Assembly (NCBI GenBank): GCA_018340375.1
Contig: JAFFJZ010000002.1
Location: 44,660,001-44,724,000 of the forward strand
Length of the DNA stretch: 64,000 nucleotides
DNA from: Gonatopus flavifemur
Lineage: Eukaryota > Arthropoda > Insecta > Hymenoptera > Dryinidae
Direction of reading: 5' to 3'
Positions within the stretch are counted from its first letter, which is position 1, and each line of letters opens with the position of its first letter. Shown here one piece after another: positions 10,206 to 20,758 of this stretch. A model generated the notes under the pieces. That model had not been told where the DNA came from. It saw only the letters and a program-made list of their open reading frames with translations, and did no database searches. The position numbers and the translations under genes were made by a program.

Positions 10206-11546
10206 CCACACAGCAAAAAGAGTTCTGAAAGAATTCTTTAAGAATCCCACATGAATTCTTGAAGAACTCCATAACTCGTCCGAAAGAATTCAAAAATAAT
10301 TCTCAAAGGATCCCCGGAATGTCAGTTCAGAATGTATGGCTGGGGGAATTCTTTTTCTCGTCCAAAAGAATTCTGAGAGAATCCCAAAACAGTTCGCAAA
10401 GAGGTCTTGAAGAATTCATAAAGAATTCTACAAGAGTTCATGAAGAATTCTCCAAAAGTTCATTAAGAATTCTATATGTGCTTTTCAAAAAATTTGAATA
10501 ATTCATTGAAACACTCCAAAAACTCTTCAAACCGTTCACCCGAGAATCCCGGGATATTGTAGAAGAGTTGAAAGAATTCGTTACAAATTCATTGAAAAGT
10601 TCAAAGTGAGTAATTCTAATCGAACTGAAAAAGATTCAACACAAATCCATAACAATATCGAAGGATGTTATGGAACAGACATTCGGATACTGGTGTATGT
10701 GTATTTAGTCACTCTTCGACCTTACAGTGAGGTGTCTCCATGTATGTGCAAGATTTCATTGCTTGATCTCAGTTAACAGAAAGAAAACAGCGTCACAGAC
10801 TCAGCGAAGGAATTGCAGAAATGTTTTCAAGGGCCATATTTTGATTTTACCAGACTATTTCTAAATACATTGAAATGTGATCAACCATTAGCAGTGTAAA
10901 GGACATGTAAAAAAATTGAGAGTATTTTTATCGGGTAATGTGAAGCATTAAATGTATCTTATAACTTGACGCAAGGTACATTTAGAATTGATTTCATACA
11001 AAACTATTTGCTAATAAATTCTGAAATTCTTTATACAATAAAACATTGCATTATAAATCGCTGTAACATTTCAATCAAGTCAAGTTTCAGCAAGTTGATG
11101 GAAATGAATTTGAAAAATTAGGAAACTTATAAACAAAGATGGGCATCCTCAATCACTTTTTGTACTCAAGGTACTTTTTTCCTGTCAAGTACTTTTATAT
11201 TTCTATGAAATAAATAGAAATTTTCAACATTAACTTAAAAAGTACTTGATAAGACTTCTTTTTGAATTCTTCACAGAGCTCTTCAGGAGTTCTTTTGAAT
11301 GAGAAAAAGAACTCCCCCAGCAATTCATTCTGAACTGACATTCCGGGGATTCTTTGAGAATACCTTGCGAATCATTATGAATACTTAATGAACTCTTTTC
11401 TGAGCTCTTTAAGAACTCATTTAGAATTCTTTACGATCTGATTGGATTCTTTATGAATTCTTTAAGAACTCTCATTAAAGAATTCATATTGAATTCTTTT
11501 TATGGAGTTCTTTGCGAATCCATATGGAACTGTGGTGCTGTGTGGG
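10206..11546. mobile_element. 1.34-kb GAATTCTT composite foldback
   Basis: The left end CCACACAGCAAAAAGAGTTC corresponds to the inverted right end GGAACTGTGGTGCTGTGTGGG. Both arms (10206-10600 and 11256-11546) are arrays of AAGAATTCTT variants. They share a specific block in opposite orientation: GGATCCCCGGAATGTCAGTT at 10310 and AACTGACATTCCGGGGATTC at 11335. The centre is unique and has no recognisable gene. Confidence 0.7.
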
Positions 11547-11555
11547 TTACTATCT

Positions 11556-12934
11556 AAAAAACTCTGCCAATTGGCACATGGCTTCCTCGTTTGTGTTGAA
11601 AAAAAATACATGTTTTCTTTCTCTCTCCCGTTTTTCTTAGAGAATCAGGTTGAAATTTATATAGGACTGCGATCAACACTGCATAAAGCTGTGGTGGAAA
11701 TTTCATGACAATTGGATGATAGAAACGGAAGCTATTCGCATGTTAATGATGTTTACGAAATTTTCAAATTTTGTTTCGAAGCTCAGTGCTTTCTTCCTTC
11801 AATTCCGATTTGTTTGTTGAAATTCACACCATACAACTAACCCCCCGTAAACTGATTATACTACAAGTTTCATGGCATTTGGATGATACCGACATGGGGA
11901 AGGCATGCTTTCAAAATATTGTCAAATAATGTGAATCGCGAAACACATTCCGAAGAAAAATTGTCCACAGTTTCCAACCGATTTGGATAAAACTTATATG
12001 GGACCACTATCGGGTCATGAGTAAAACGTGGTTGAAGTTTGATCGGATTCGGATAATAGGAAGCAAAGATACACGCGTACGCAAAATGCTCATTTTTTGT
12101 CAGAGTTCTTCTCATCCACCCAATTATTCTGAATGAATCAGGTTGAAACTTATATGGGACCACTATCACCCTAGTCCACAACTGTGATGAAAATTTCGAA
12201 ACGATCGGATAAGCAGAACGGGAGATATGCGCGTACGAAACTTAGGGGAGGCTACAGCCACACACACACACACACACACACACAGACAGACAGACAGACA
12301 CGGTAACAACATTGTTCCCCGAGTTCTGAGGAACATTTTGATCTAGGAGATTTTGAATTTCGAGACAAAAAAATTTTCGGATCCACGCAACGATCACAAA
12401 GCCCCCCTCTAAACGAGGAAGCAATACACGATTCTAACGGATTTTTACATTACGTGTAGAAAAATGTAAAATACATCATGTAAATTACACCCTATATGTA
12501 AAAAACGTAAAATACTCAATTGAATTGAGGGGAGAAAATGGTAAGCACTAAGCTTCGAAACAAAATTTGAAAATCTCGAAAATGCCATTACCATGGGGAT
12601 ATCTTTCGTTTCTATCATCCTATCGTTACGAAATTTTTACCACAGTTTTATGCAGTGTCGATAGTGCATCCGTATAAGTTTCAACTCGATCCTTACAGGA
12701 AAATGGAAGAGAGGGAGGAAACGTGATATCAAAAATTGTGATTTTGCGACCAGGCATGTTCTCGCTTCGTGTTATCCGATTGCAATGAAATTTTTGTGAT
12801 GAGTTTGTTTGCATGCAAACGTATTATATATATACATTTTAATATTTGGGCAGAGTATTTGGGTAAAAATACGTTTGCGTATCACTTGGACAGGAACGAG
12901 GAAGCTTTGTGCCTATCAATTGGCCGAGTTTTTT
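11556..12934. mobile_element. 1.4-kb foldback element with long inverted arms
   Basis: The outer arms match over about 250-300 bp: AAAAAACTCTGCCAATTGGC at the left and GCCTATCAATTGGCCGAGTTTTTTAA at the right. Inner blocks include CACTGCATAAAGCTGTGG (11675), inverted at 12640, and TTTCAAATTTTGTTTCGAAGCT, inverted near 12550. The interior repeats the phrase GGTTGAAACTTATATGGGACC (11985 and 12140) and ends in a microsatellite. It has no intact frame. Confidence 0.75.
12259..12300. repeat. (CA)n(CAGA)n microsatellite
   Basis: About 12 CA units run into four to five CAGA units, inside the foldback element. Such tracts often end decayed dispersed repeats in invertebrates. Confidence 0.9.
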
Positions 12935-13142
12935 AATATTCCTGGTTCTTGAACATAGGAACAATAAGGATATGTGGGGAAGAAGAGAAACAATTTCATC
13001 AATTCAACTTATCAGGACTAATACCATGGATAGAATATTTTTCAAGTACAGCACATAATTTTGCTTCCAAGTGAACAGAGTCGGGCCTTTTTCTAACCAA
13101 CGTTTTCGGTAATAAAATTTTAAAATCAAAGTAACATTGGGT

Positions 13143-13222
13143 GTTGGCTTGCGTTGGAATTCGAACTGAAAACCTTCTTTTAGCCAGGCATGATGGTTAT
13201 CTAACAACTGAGCTATAATATA
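13143..13222 (-). other. tRNA-like A-box/B-box module
   Basis: On the minus strand TAGCTCAGTTGTTAGATAAC (A-box-like) is followed about 30 nt later by CAGTTCGAATTCC (B-box/T-loop-like). The order and spacing match a tRNA-derived RNA polymerase III promoter. Arm pairing is poor, so this is a SINE-like head or a relic rather than a working tRNA. Confidence 0.55.
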
Positions 13223-13520
13223 CCAGATATCTAATCCGATAGTTAATCAAAATAATTTTGCTTTTGCGAAATATGAGATAGATAACTTGTGATTATGTTC
13301 CTGTCCAGTAGAAATGGGAACTGAAAAAACGCGACAATGAAGGGTGTCCTGAAGCGTAAGGAAAACATCAATGAAAGGAGAGCAGTAAATGAATAGAACA
13401 GACTCGAGGAGTTTCGAATGCTAAGTTTGGAACAAAGGAAGGGGGTGAAAATTAACTCATCATGAAGATTATAAACAACACAAAAGAAACGTGTATTAAG
13501 GAATCCCAATATAAAAATGT

Positions 13521-13600
13521 TGCCAACTTGGTGAGATTCGAACCCATGACTTTTACCTTTGTGATCCAGCACATTATGTATTTGTCTATGGAACGCTGTA
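13521..13600 (-). other. tRNA-like module, strong B box
   Basis: The minus strand carries ATGGGTTCGAATCTCACC, a near-canonical T arm. A weaker A-box-like GCGTTCCATAGACAAATAC lies about 50 nt upstream. It lies beside the GCTGT-word element at 13608. Confidence 0.45.
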
Positions 13601-13607
13601 GTGATTG

Positions 13608-13895
13608 CATGGAGAAAAAAATTTTGCTGTAACAGCAAGATCTAATTTTGCTGCGACAGCAATCCATCTGCTATCACAGCGATTTTTTTAGTTGTAGCAG
13701 CAAAAAATGCTTTCTCCTCCAACAAAATTCGTTTGCTATTCTACGCATAATACGGAAATTTGCTGAGGGTAAACGTTTGTTGCTGCCACAGCTGAGAAAA
13801 TCGTCGTAGCTAACAGAATTCCTGTGATAGCAACTGGATTGCTGTCACAGCGAAAATAGATTTCGCTGAGACAGCGAATTTCTGTTCTCTCCTTG
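13608..13895. mobile_element. GCTGTNACAGC-word element (288 bp)
   Basis: The ends are CATGGAGAAAAAAATTTTGC and GAATTTCTGTTCTCTCCTTG. The interior is an array of TTGCTGTAACAGC, TTGCTGCGACAGCAA, CTGCTATCACAGCG, TTGCTGCCACAGC and ATTGCTGTCACAGCG. Related copies lie at 36872, 37649 and 62509; all share the central phrase TTTGCTATTCT. Confidence 0.75.
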
Positions 13896-14015
13896 TGATT
13901 ATTCAAAAATGATATTAGGACCTTGAATAAGTTCTCGCTGTTTTTTTTACAAACAAAAACTTCATTTAAAATATAAGGAACAGAAACGTTTTATTCAAAG
14001 TATTGCCCGTCACTA

Positions 14016-14217
14016 CACGGAGAGAAATTTGTAGTTAAATTTACTATGTGATTATTGTGCCCCAGGAACAGACTGACTTTCCAATGGCATTTACTGTAAA
14101 ACATAGTGAATTTGATTATGTTTCTATTGTCTCATCATAGTAAATTTGATCGTAAGTCCAGTCTGTTCCTCGGTTACGAAGTTCCATAGTCAATTGAACA
14201 ATAAATTTTTCTCCGTG
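14016..14217. mobile_element. CACGGAGAGAAA MITE inside mariner C-terminal codons
   Basis: The ends are CACGGAGAGAAATTTGTAG and AAATTTTTCTCCGTG, with TA on both sides (14014-14015, 14218-14219). The arms share GAGGAACAGACTGAC-like and TTTACTATG blocks. It separates the codons for the final SDGQYFE from the rest of the transposase. A second copy is at 19526-19714. Confidence 0.9.
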
Positions 14218-14421
14218 TAGAGACCACTTTCTCTGATCTTTCTGGCGGTGTATGAATTCCGCGATGGCAAAACGACATGTCTTTTGAGGCTATCCAAGAT
14301 TCGACCCATTTTTTAGCTTCTTGCCATGTGCCATCGAACGGAATAGGTAAAAATCGGAAGGGGCTATGTCAGGTCGATACGGCGGGTGGGGTAGAACTTC
14401 CCATCGAAGTGTTTCCAGGTA

Positions 14422-14608
14422 CACTGAAAAAAATACTCCGGTTAATATATGGACAGCAAGAATTACTGCTATTTCAACCGGAATTCTAGTTAAATGAATC
14501 AAGTCTCCGGTAAATTTAACAAGAATTCCAGTAAAAGTCACAGATATTCCTTGCTGTCCATATAGTAACCGGAATTCTGGTAAAATTAACAGTTCATTTT
14601 TTTCCGTG
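14422..14608. mobile_element. CACTGAAAAAAA MITE inside mariner catalytic domain
   Basis: The ends are CACTGAAAAAAATACTCCGG and TTCATTTTTTTCCGTG, with TA duplicated (14420-14421, 14609-14610). It interrupts the transposase between the second and third catalytic aspartates. The interior repeats GGAATTCTGGTAAA-like phrases. A related copy in the other orientation is at 37439-37646. Confidence 0.9.
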
Positions 14609-15546
14609 TAGGTTTTTACTGGTTTTGCAACACGAGGCCGGGCGTTGTCATGTAACAAAATCACTTTGTCGTGTCTCTTCTCGTATAGCAGCCGTTTTTC
14701 TTTTAGGGCTCGGCTCAAACGCATCAATCGAAGTCGATAGCGATCCCCCGTGATAGTCTCATTCGGTTTGAGCAGCTCATAATAAATTACACCTTGCTGA
14801 TCCCAGCAAATACAGAGAAGAAGCTTCGAATCATGGATATTTGGTTTTGCGGACGATGTTGATGCATGGCCAGGCTTATTCCATGATTTTCTACGCTTTG
14901 GATTATTATAGTGTATCCATTTTTCATCGCCGGTCACGATACGGTGCAAAAACTCTTTTCTCTCCTGCCGTTGAAGCAGTAGTTCTTACGTGACAAAACG
15001 CCGTTCGATGTCTTTTGGCTTCAATTCATACGGCACCCATTGTCCTTGCTTCTGGATCATTCCTAACATTTTCAAACGTTTTGAAACAGTTGACTCATCA
15101 ACTTGTAATTGTTTTCCGAGTTCTGCTAGCATCTGAGATCGGTCTTCATCGATTAATTCCTCCAATTCTTCTGGTGCGCCAGAACGTTCTTTAACCTCAG
15201 GTTCAAAATCATTATTTTTTAAGCGTCGAAACCAGTTTCCGCATGTCGTATCCGACAGAGCATTGTCACCATAAGTCTCAACAAAAATTTTATATGCTTC
15301 AGCTGCAGATTTATTTGGATAAAGTAGTGCAATAAAATTCCCCGCAAATACACTTTAATTGGCACAAAAGTAGACATTTTCAAAACTGATAAACAATTAC
15401 TTTGTTTACACTAAAGTGAACTATCATACCCTGAAATTTCAGGTTAGATACAGTAATTCTTTGCAAGTGCGTGACACTTCGAAATTTCAAGCACGGAGTA
15501 CTGTTAGTGCCATCTGTGATGAAACAGCGAGAACTTATTCAAGGTC

Positions 15547-15779
15547 CTAATTGTTCAATTGTGTATGAAATATAAATATTATATATACTTCATGAAACAT
15601 GAATACGGAGCTCTTAGCACCTGTCAAAAGTTCTTCTGACTTTATAGAAAGATAATTAATCATCTGATCAAACGCTCAAAAAGTATCATGAAATCGGTAT
15701 AAGAATTACAAAAAACGAAATACGACATTCAATAGCCAAAACTTCAAAACCATATCCTCGGATCCGGAAGAACTTTAAG
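15547..15779. other. AT-rich flank, nothing recognised
   Basis: No repeat or frame was seen between the mariner and the island at 15780. Confidence 0.4.
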
Positions 15780-16230
15780 ATATCAAAAAAAATATTCAAA
15801 GAGACACAAGCAGAATTTCAATTTTCTAATAACTTTATGTTTCGAGTATCGAATTCTTTTCGGTTGTACCGCATCGTCCGTATATGTACCATTATTCGGA
15901 TATCGATGAGAGTGGAGTACATGGACCAGACTTGACCTCCGTCGCCCGTAAATTACGATGCATTCCAGTCGATGTTCCACGGTGATAAGTCGCGGCCTCC
16001 AAATGTTCCTCGTCGTCGCCAACGGGCATTATTTCGCCCCACGTGCGATATACTGAAGATATGTATAATGTATATACACCGCCAGCCGATCGACACCGAC
16101 TAACAAAGTGTGGATCGGTGTATATCCGACACCTTCTTCCTCTTCTTTTTCTCTTTACATTTATCCAATTTCGAAGTCGGCACCCTTGTCTCAGAAAATA
16201 TAATACCTCTCGGAGAAACGTTTAAAGAAA
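15780..16230. promoter_or_regulatory. GC-richer unique island
   Basis: The segment has many CpGs, an E-box CACGTG (16040) and no repeat similarity to the rest of the window. Short frames on both strands show no family. It could be conserved non-coding or leader sequence; this is inferred from composition only. Confidence 0.25.
16071..16126. other. Short hairpin
   Basis: TATATACACCG pairs with CGGTGTATATC, and internal CGATCGACACC pairs partly with GTGTGGATCG. The stem-loop is about 56 nt. Confidence 0.4.
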
Positions 16231-17330
16231 ATCACTTCCCACATCGTGCATGAGATTTTCAATGTAAAATATATTGTTTATTGATGAATTACCTTTCGAT
16301 TTGATTTTGTTTATCGAAAAGTCAAACCAGGACCGTTAATGATATCCAATTATATGCTGGGATTCAAGAATTCTCACGATACATTTTATGAAGATGAAAA
16401 GTGGAACATAGTTGAGAGTTTTCGAAGATAAAATCATCATATTTTAAACTTGATGAATAGAATTTACATGCCCGTATATAATCCTTTCTTCAACAAAGAC
16501 GTACATATGTGTCAAGGGTTCATAAATTTTTGTAGAACAGCTCGATTTCACTGGTGAGAGATATCTGGAGAGCGGTTTTTTATACTGGATGATTACCAGA
16601 ACTAAGACATAGGTTTAAAAACGTGCACGAAGCACTGCAGCTCGACTATTATGTCAAATACTACAACACGAGGTTTTTCAATGTCGTATGTTTTCCACAT
16701 GGACCCCATGGGAAGAAATAACGTATACGCAGGAGGATCAACGTCATAAAAATCTTACTTATTAATCACGTTAATTAATTCTATTATTTTATTATTTCAT
16801 TATGATTGAAAAATATTTGGATATATCGTTCTATCTGTTGATTTTACAAAAACAGAAATTCAAAGATTTTAGCTTGAAACTGGGGATCTCTTATAAATGC
16901 GTTTATATTGCAAAAACAAACTTCTCAAAAAATTCGCTGCATGCTTAGTCGAATTTCATTGCACTCGTATCAATATCTTTTTACATGTCAAGGAAGGAAT
17001 CATTTGAGGAACTTTGGAGGTGTCTCTGAACCTTGGAAAAGTTTATAAAAGAGAAAACCAGTTTAGCAAAGGAAGTTGTCCCTGGAAAAGGATTTCACCC
17101 TCAAAGAGGGGTTGAGGGCAGGTTTTAGAAGCTCCAGCTTTCCAAATATTTCACAACACTTCGGGACATGCTCTTGAAGGAGTTTTGGTTCCGAAGTTTC
17201 CCATTGAAGAAAATACAAGGCCAGTTTTTTTCATAGAAATGAAGATTACACCCCAATAGAAGGGTGAAGGGTTCACGCGAAACAAGAATTAGCTGTGACA
17301 GCTGAGCACTTTTTTGACCCTTTTTTTTCA
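16231..17330. other. AT-rich unique stretch, nothing recognised
   Basis: No long frame, strong structure or repeat was seen. Confidence 0.4.
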
Positions 17331-17494
17331 CTGCTATAGCTAAAATAGTTGTGGTTGATATTTAGATAGTCAAATAATTTAGAAGTGAGATTTTCGCTGC
17401 GGTGGCCACATTTAGTATTGTTACAGCTAAGTGAGTAGCTGTGACAGCTAAAAAATAGCTCTCGCAGCTAATTTTCAGTTATCTGAGTAATAGC
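17331..17494. repeat. AGCTGTNACAGCT-word array
   Basis: Variants include GCTATAGCTAAA, TGTTACAGCTAA, TAGCTGTGACAGCTA and CTCTCGCAGCTAA. The phrase TTGTGGTTGATATTTAGATAG matches CGTGGTTGATATTTGGATAG at 47694, so these are two copies of one element. Confidence 0.55.
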
Positions 17495-17496
17495 TA

Positions 17497-17744
17497 CACG
17501 GAGGAAACAAACGTATCGAAAATTTATTGAGCATCAGGGCCAGTCTGTGACAGATAAAATTATTTACCTGAATTTACTTCTAAAAGTACCATAATAATTA
17601 CATGTACTTCTATGAGAAATTATAATACTTTTGACGCTACATTCAGGTCAATAATTTCATCCGTCACAGACTGACGCTGATCCTTCAAAAAATTATGAGA
17701 ATTTTCAAAATATATTTTTCTGCATGTAATTATTTTTTTCCGTG
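17497..17744. mobile_element. Foldback MITE, CACGGAGGAAAC ends
   Basis: The ends are CACGGAGGAAACAAACG and ATTTTTTTCCGTG. Inner arms share CAGTCTGTGACAGATAAAAT and its complement, and TACTTCTAAAAGTACC-like blocks. TA precedes the left end; TT follows the right end. Confidence 0.8.
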
Positions 17745-18252
17745 TTGATGATGGAGGTCAAGTTTCAGATATACTGGAGGAGCGAAAATTTGTTGCTGCC
17801 ACACCTAGTGTTGCTGCGATCCGAGCTAATCCGAGTTTTGAGCATGAGCTCGGCTTGACCCTTGTTTTTGACAAATAGACTCGGCTCGCAAATCGAATCG
17901 AAGCTCGGATTGGCTCGAAGATCGTCGAGCTGGATCGAAGATCTCACGATCCTACTTCGTTCAAAACAAACGTGAATAAAAAATTCTTGCATCCAGTGGC
18001 TCCTTGGAATAGAGCATACAGTACATGCCATAAGTTTGAATTAACCTAAAGACATTTAACATTTTCACATCTTCGCTGTTCGAAATTGATTTAATTCATA
18101 TAAACCACATAAATGATAATCAAAAAATGTCTAAACAATATAAAACACAATAAATTTATGTAAGTAAAGTAAGTTGATTTTCGGTAACAAACACATCAAC
18201 TGAAAAAATGGTTTTTCCTTTGGATTTATTCAAACTTTTGGCCTGTACTGTA

Positions 18253-18782
18253 CCCAATCAGAATTTAACAACTAGCGCTGTACTGCGCCAGTAGCGGCTA
18301 AGACTGGTGGGGTACTGGTGGTCTGTACTGCAACAGTACTGGCGTTTGGCCGAAATGATAACGCTTTTCCATATTGGGTACGTGCTAGCTGACTCTTGGG
18401 GGTCAAATACTGGCACTGTACTCCGCCTGTTGTCAACATTGGCATACTTCGGTTTTTTCTGATTGGGTGATTTCCTATTTGCAATCACTGCAGTGCCTGT
18501 ATTGTATCAGTACTTGCTCGACATCAAGCTTTCAGTACTGGTGTATCAGTACTTGGTCGACATCAAGCTTTCAGTACTGGTGTATCAGTACTGGCATAGT
18601 ATTGTATCAGTACTTGGTCGACATCAAGCTTTCAGTACTGGTGTATCAGTACTGGTATAGTACTGTATTTCTATGTATCCAGTACTAAATCCGGACGTGC
18701 TAGCCGACTCTTGGGGGCCCAATACTGGCACTGTACTCCGCCTGTTGTCAACATTGGCATACTTCGGTTTTTTCTGATTGGG
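18253..18782. mobile_element. Nested element with CCCAATCAGAA ends
   Basis: The ends are CCCAATCAGAA and TTCTGATTGGG, with TA on both sides (18251-18252, 18783-18784). The right-hand 87 bp is present twice in direct orientation (18381-18467 and 18696-18782) with few differences, the first also ending in TTCTGATTGGG. A tandem array lies between the copies. No gene. Confidence 0.75.
18504..18664. repeat. 39-bp and 22-bp tandem units
   Basis: Three 39-bp units start GTATCAGTACTTG and contain GTCGAC and AAGCTT and end CAGTACTGGT (18504, 18543 and 18604). Two 22-bp variants (GTATCAGTACTGGCATAGTA-type) stand at 18582 and 18643. The third long unit is separated from the second by a short unit. Confidence 0.9.
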
Positions 18783-19339
18783 TATTTCTGAAGCTCTTGA
18801 AGTTTCAGTATAAAACAACGTTTTCTCCAAATTTTTATGACTCGGCAAATCAAATTTCATAAATGTTAGTTATGAAAACTCCATGAATGCATCTCCCAAT
18901 GAATAAATAGATAAATATATCATTGAACCCATCTTCAAAGGATTGACGATGAAGAAAAATCCATTTCATAAACATATTTTCTTAATATCGACTCTACTAC
19001 TAATGATGCATTAAACACAATATTGTTTCATCAACCGATTCTGACAAATGAAATTTCATGAGATTTGATCGGAACATTGTCCAAGATTCAATGAGATTTT
19101 GCGAGATTCAGTGAGATTTGGCGAGAATCAATGGTTTTTCTTATCCAGGGTCCTTCGTCTGATAGGAAATTTTCTCAGTGACGATCCAGCTCGTCGATCT
19201 CATAGTTCTGGCTTAGCTCGAAACTCGGATCGACTGAAATTATTGAGATCAGCTCGAAGATCGCGGCAACACTAACCACACCTGAAAAGTCGTTGTCGTA
19301 GCCAATGGGATCCCAATAAACATTTCATTTCTTGAGATA

Positions 19340-20075
19340 AGTTTTAGACCCTAGTAAAAAGTAAACATATATGACCCATACATAATTCATACATAATACA
19401 TATATAATCCGTATATGGTCCATACATGAAAACGTGTGGAATCATATATAATTCATATACAATCCATATATGACCATATATGATCCATGTATGGAGAATA
19501 TTTTATATATGGCAGAATTTTTTTACACGGAAAGAAATTTGTAGTTAAATTTACTATGTGATTAATGTGCCCGAGGAACAGACTGACTTTCCAATCGTAT
19601 TTACTGTAAAACATAGTGAATCCGATCATGTTCTATTGTTTCGTCATAGTAAATTTCATCGGAAATTCAGTCTATTCCTCGGTTACAAAGTTCAACTATG
19701 AATTTTTCTTCGTATACATATGAGAAAGAATCTTGCATTCATGGGTAATATGTGGATAACATATTAGGGTGATTCTTATCTTGTATATAAAAAGTGTTTT
19801 CTGATTTTTTTTTGTCAACAAACAAGTTTCCTGTACGGCTGACCCTCTAATTTTGTTCTACATCATGGAGAAGTGCTACAATATTTTTTACATAATTTCC
19901 AAAAGGGATTTGCGGGTCGCTCACGAGGTTTTGAAACGCCTGTTTAAATTGTTTCCGGAAATTTTTTTCTCAGTGTATCTTGGATTTGTACGGATTATAT
20001 TCGGCCATATATGACCATATATGAATTTTATATGGATCACATGTGAATTATCTTGAAAATGTCTTGGAGGTCTTA
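19340..20075. repeat. CATATATGG-word repeat, interrupted by a MITE
   Basis: Arrays of CATATATGACC, CATACATAATTCATAC and CCATATATGATCC lie at 19360-19510 and again at 19990-20050. The MITE at 19526 sits between. The part at 19770-19980 is AT-rich without identity. Confidence 0.5.
19526..19714. mobile_element. CACGGAAAGAAA MITE, second copy of the 14016 family
   Basis: It shares AATTTGTAGTTAAATTTACT and the following GAGGAACAGACTGACTTTCC with 14016-14217. TA stands on both sides (19524-19525, 19715-19716). The right end is mutated to TTCTTCGTA. Confidence 0.88.
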
Positions 20076-20511
20076 AGAGGTGTAAGCCCTGGACATCGGC
20101 TCGGCTCGGCTCGTCATTCTAAAATCAAAGCTCGGCTCGAGCTCGGCTCGCTCCGAGCTGGCTCGAGCCGAATCGAGCTGGAAACGTAATTCAAAGGAAT
20201 ACCAACACTTGTGCTTCACTACATTTTGTTTATGTATTTATTCAATGATTTGAGCACACAGAATGGAAAAATATCATCAACGAGAAATAAAAGAAATTTT
20301 ATGAGCAAACAATCTTTCTCTCAAAATTCATCAAATTTCTTGGATCTCATGAAAATTTCATAAAATTTTGTGTATCTAGTTTTGAATCCAAATATCACAT
20401 TCCATTCGTAATCATTAATTTGTATACGTTTATTTCATCTTGTTTCCCACCATGTTGTACATGTTGTAGAAATTTGTGTTCAAAATGATGTGCGATTAAA
20501 GTCATTCTTAC

Positions 20512-20758
20512 CCCAAGAGAACACCAATGTTCGATAAACCTTTATTAGACGTGCAATGAAGCTATGGACATTTGAAGGTTTGATGAACGTTCATTGAATG
20601 TGAATTTATCACACCCTAAGAGAACACAGAGCTTCTAGGTGAAATTTAGGTTCATTATACGTACTTTGACGTCCAGGGAACGTCCAGTGGACCATCAAAT
20701 GGCCTTACGTACAATGAACCTCTATTGAACCTTCTTTGGAACTTCGTGTTCTCTTGGG
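20512..20758. mobile_element. Foldback element, CCCAAGAGAACAC ends
   Basis: CCCAAGAGAACACCAATG at the left matches CTTCGTGTTCTCTTGGG at the right. An internal CCCTAAGAGAACACAGAG at 20622 suggests a duplicated or nested end. Word-like AATGAACCT and ACGTTCA motifs fill the arms. Confidence 0.7.

Larger units (their letters stand above)
13991..15377 (-). pseudogene. Mariner transposase, disrupted
   Basis: Mariner transposases cut and paste DNA at TA sites using three acidic residues. The frame starts at ATG 15377 with MSTFVPIKVYLRGILLHYF. The helix-turn-helix region ends in the linker WVPYELKPKDIERR. Next come TGDEKWIHY (first D), LLHDNARPRVA (second D) and PPYRPDIAPSDFYLF (third D). With the inserted MITE left out, 34 residues separate the second and third D, the DD34D spacing of true mariners. 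The C-terminal SDGQYFE ends at a TAA (13993-13991). Damage includes a frameshift near 15315, an in-frame stop at 14988-14986, a deletion with frameshift near 14305-14330, and insertions at 14422-14608 and 14016-14217. The wording of the catalytic region looks closest to the mauritiana group, by eye only. Confidence 0.92.
13918..15546 (-). mobile_element. Inactive mariner element
   Basis: The terminal inverted repeats are GGACCTTGAATAAGTTCTCG at the left and the same sequence inverted at the right, with about 28 bp matching and a TA on each side. It is 1.6 kb, of which about 400 bp is two later MITE insertions. Without them the length of about 1.24 kb suits a full mariner. It lies directly beside a GCTGT-word element. 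It cannot make its own transposase. Confidence 0.92.
17806..19274. mobile_element. Non-autonomous hAT-like element 1
   Basis: The ends are TAGTGTTGCTGCGATCCGAG and, inverted at the right, TAGTGTTGCCGCGATCTTCG. The flanks GCCACACC and ACCACACC form an 8-bp duplication with one mismatch. TAGTGTTGC termini and 8-bp duplications are typical of the hAT superfamily. Subterminal parts are rich in AGCTCGG/TCGAGC words. No transposase frame remains. It carries a nested element at 18253-18782. Confidence 0.8.
17770..19325. repeat. GCTGT-word repeat split by a hAT-like insertion
   Basis: TTTGTTGCTGCCACACC stops at 17805 and resumes at 19275 with ACCACACCTGAAAAGTCG then TTGTCGTAGCC. Joined, this reads like 13777-13818 in an uninterrupted copy (TTGTTGCTGCCACAGCTGAG). 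Confidence 0.7.

Noticed and set aside
12435..12525. TGTAAAATACATCATGTAAA patch as a regulatory element
   Set aside because: It is repeated at 9180-9275 and lies in a foldback element, so it is better read as repeat sequence.
13243..13638. 131-residue minus-strand open frame
   Set aside because: It runs through the tRNA-like module at 13521-13600 and into a GCTGT-word element, so it is not a gene.
18504..18664. Regularly spaced repeats that could suggest CRISPR
   Set aside because: The units are contiguous without unique spacers, lie inside a transposable element and in a eukaryote-like context.
18258..18860. Frames on both strands sharing NQKKPKYANVDNRRSTVPV
   Set aside because: They are translations of the duplicated 87-bp terminus of the element at 18253-18782.
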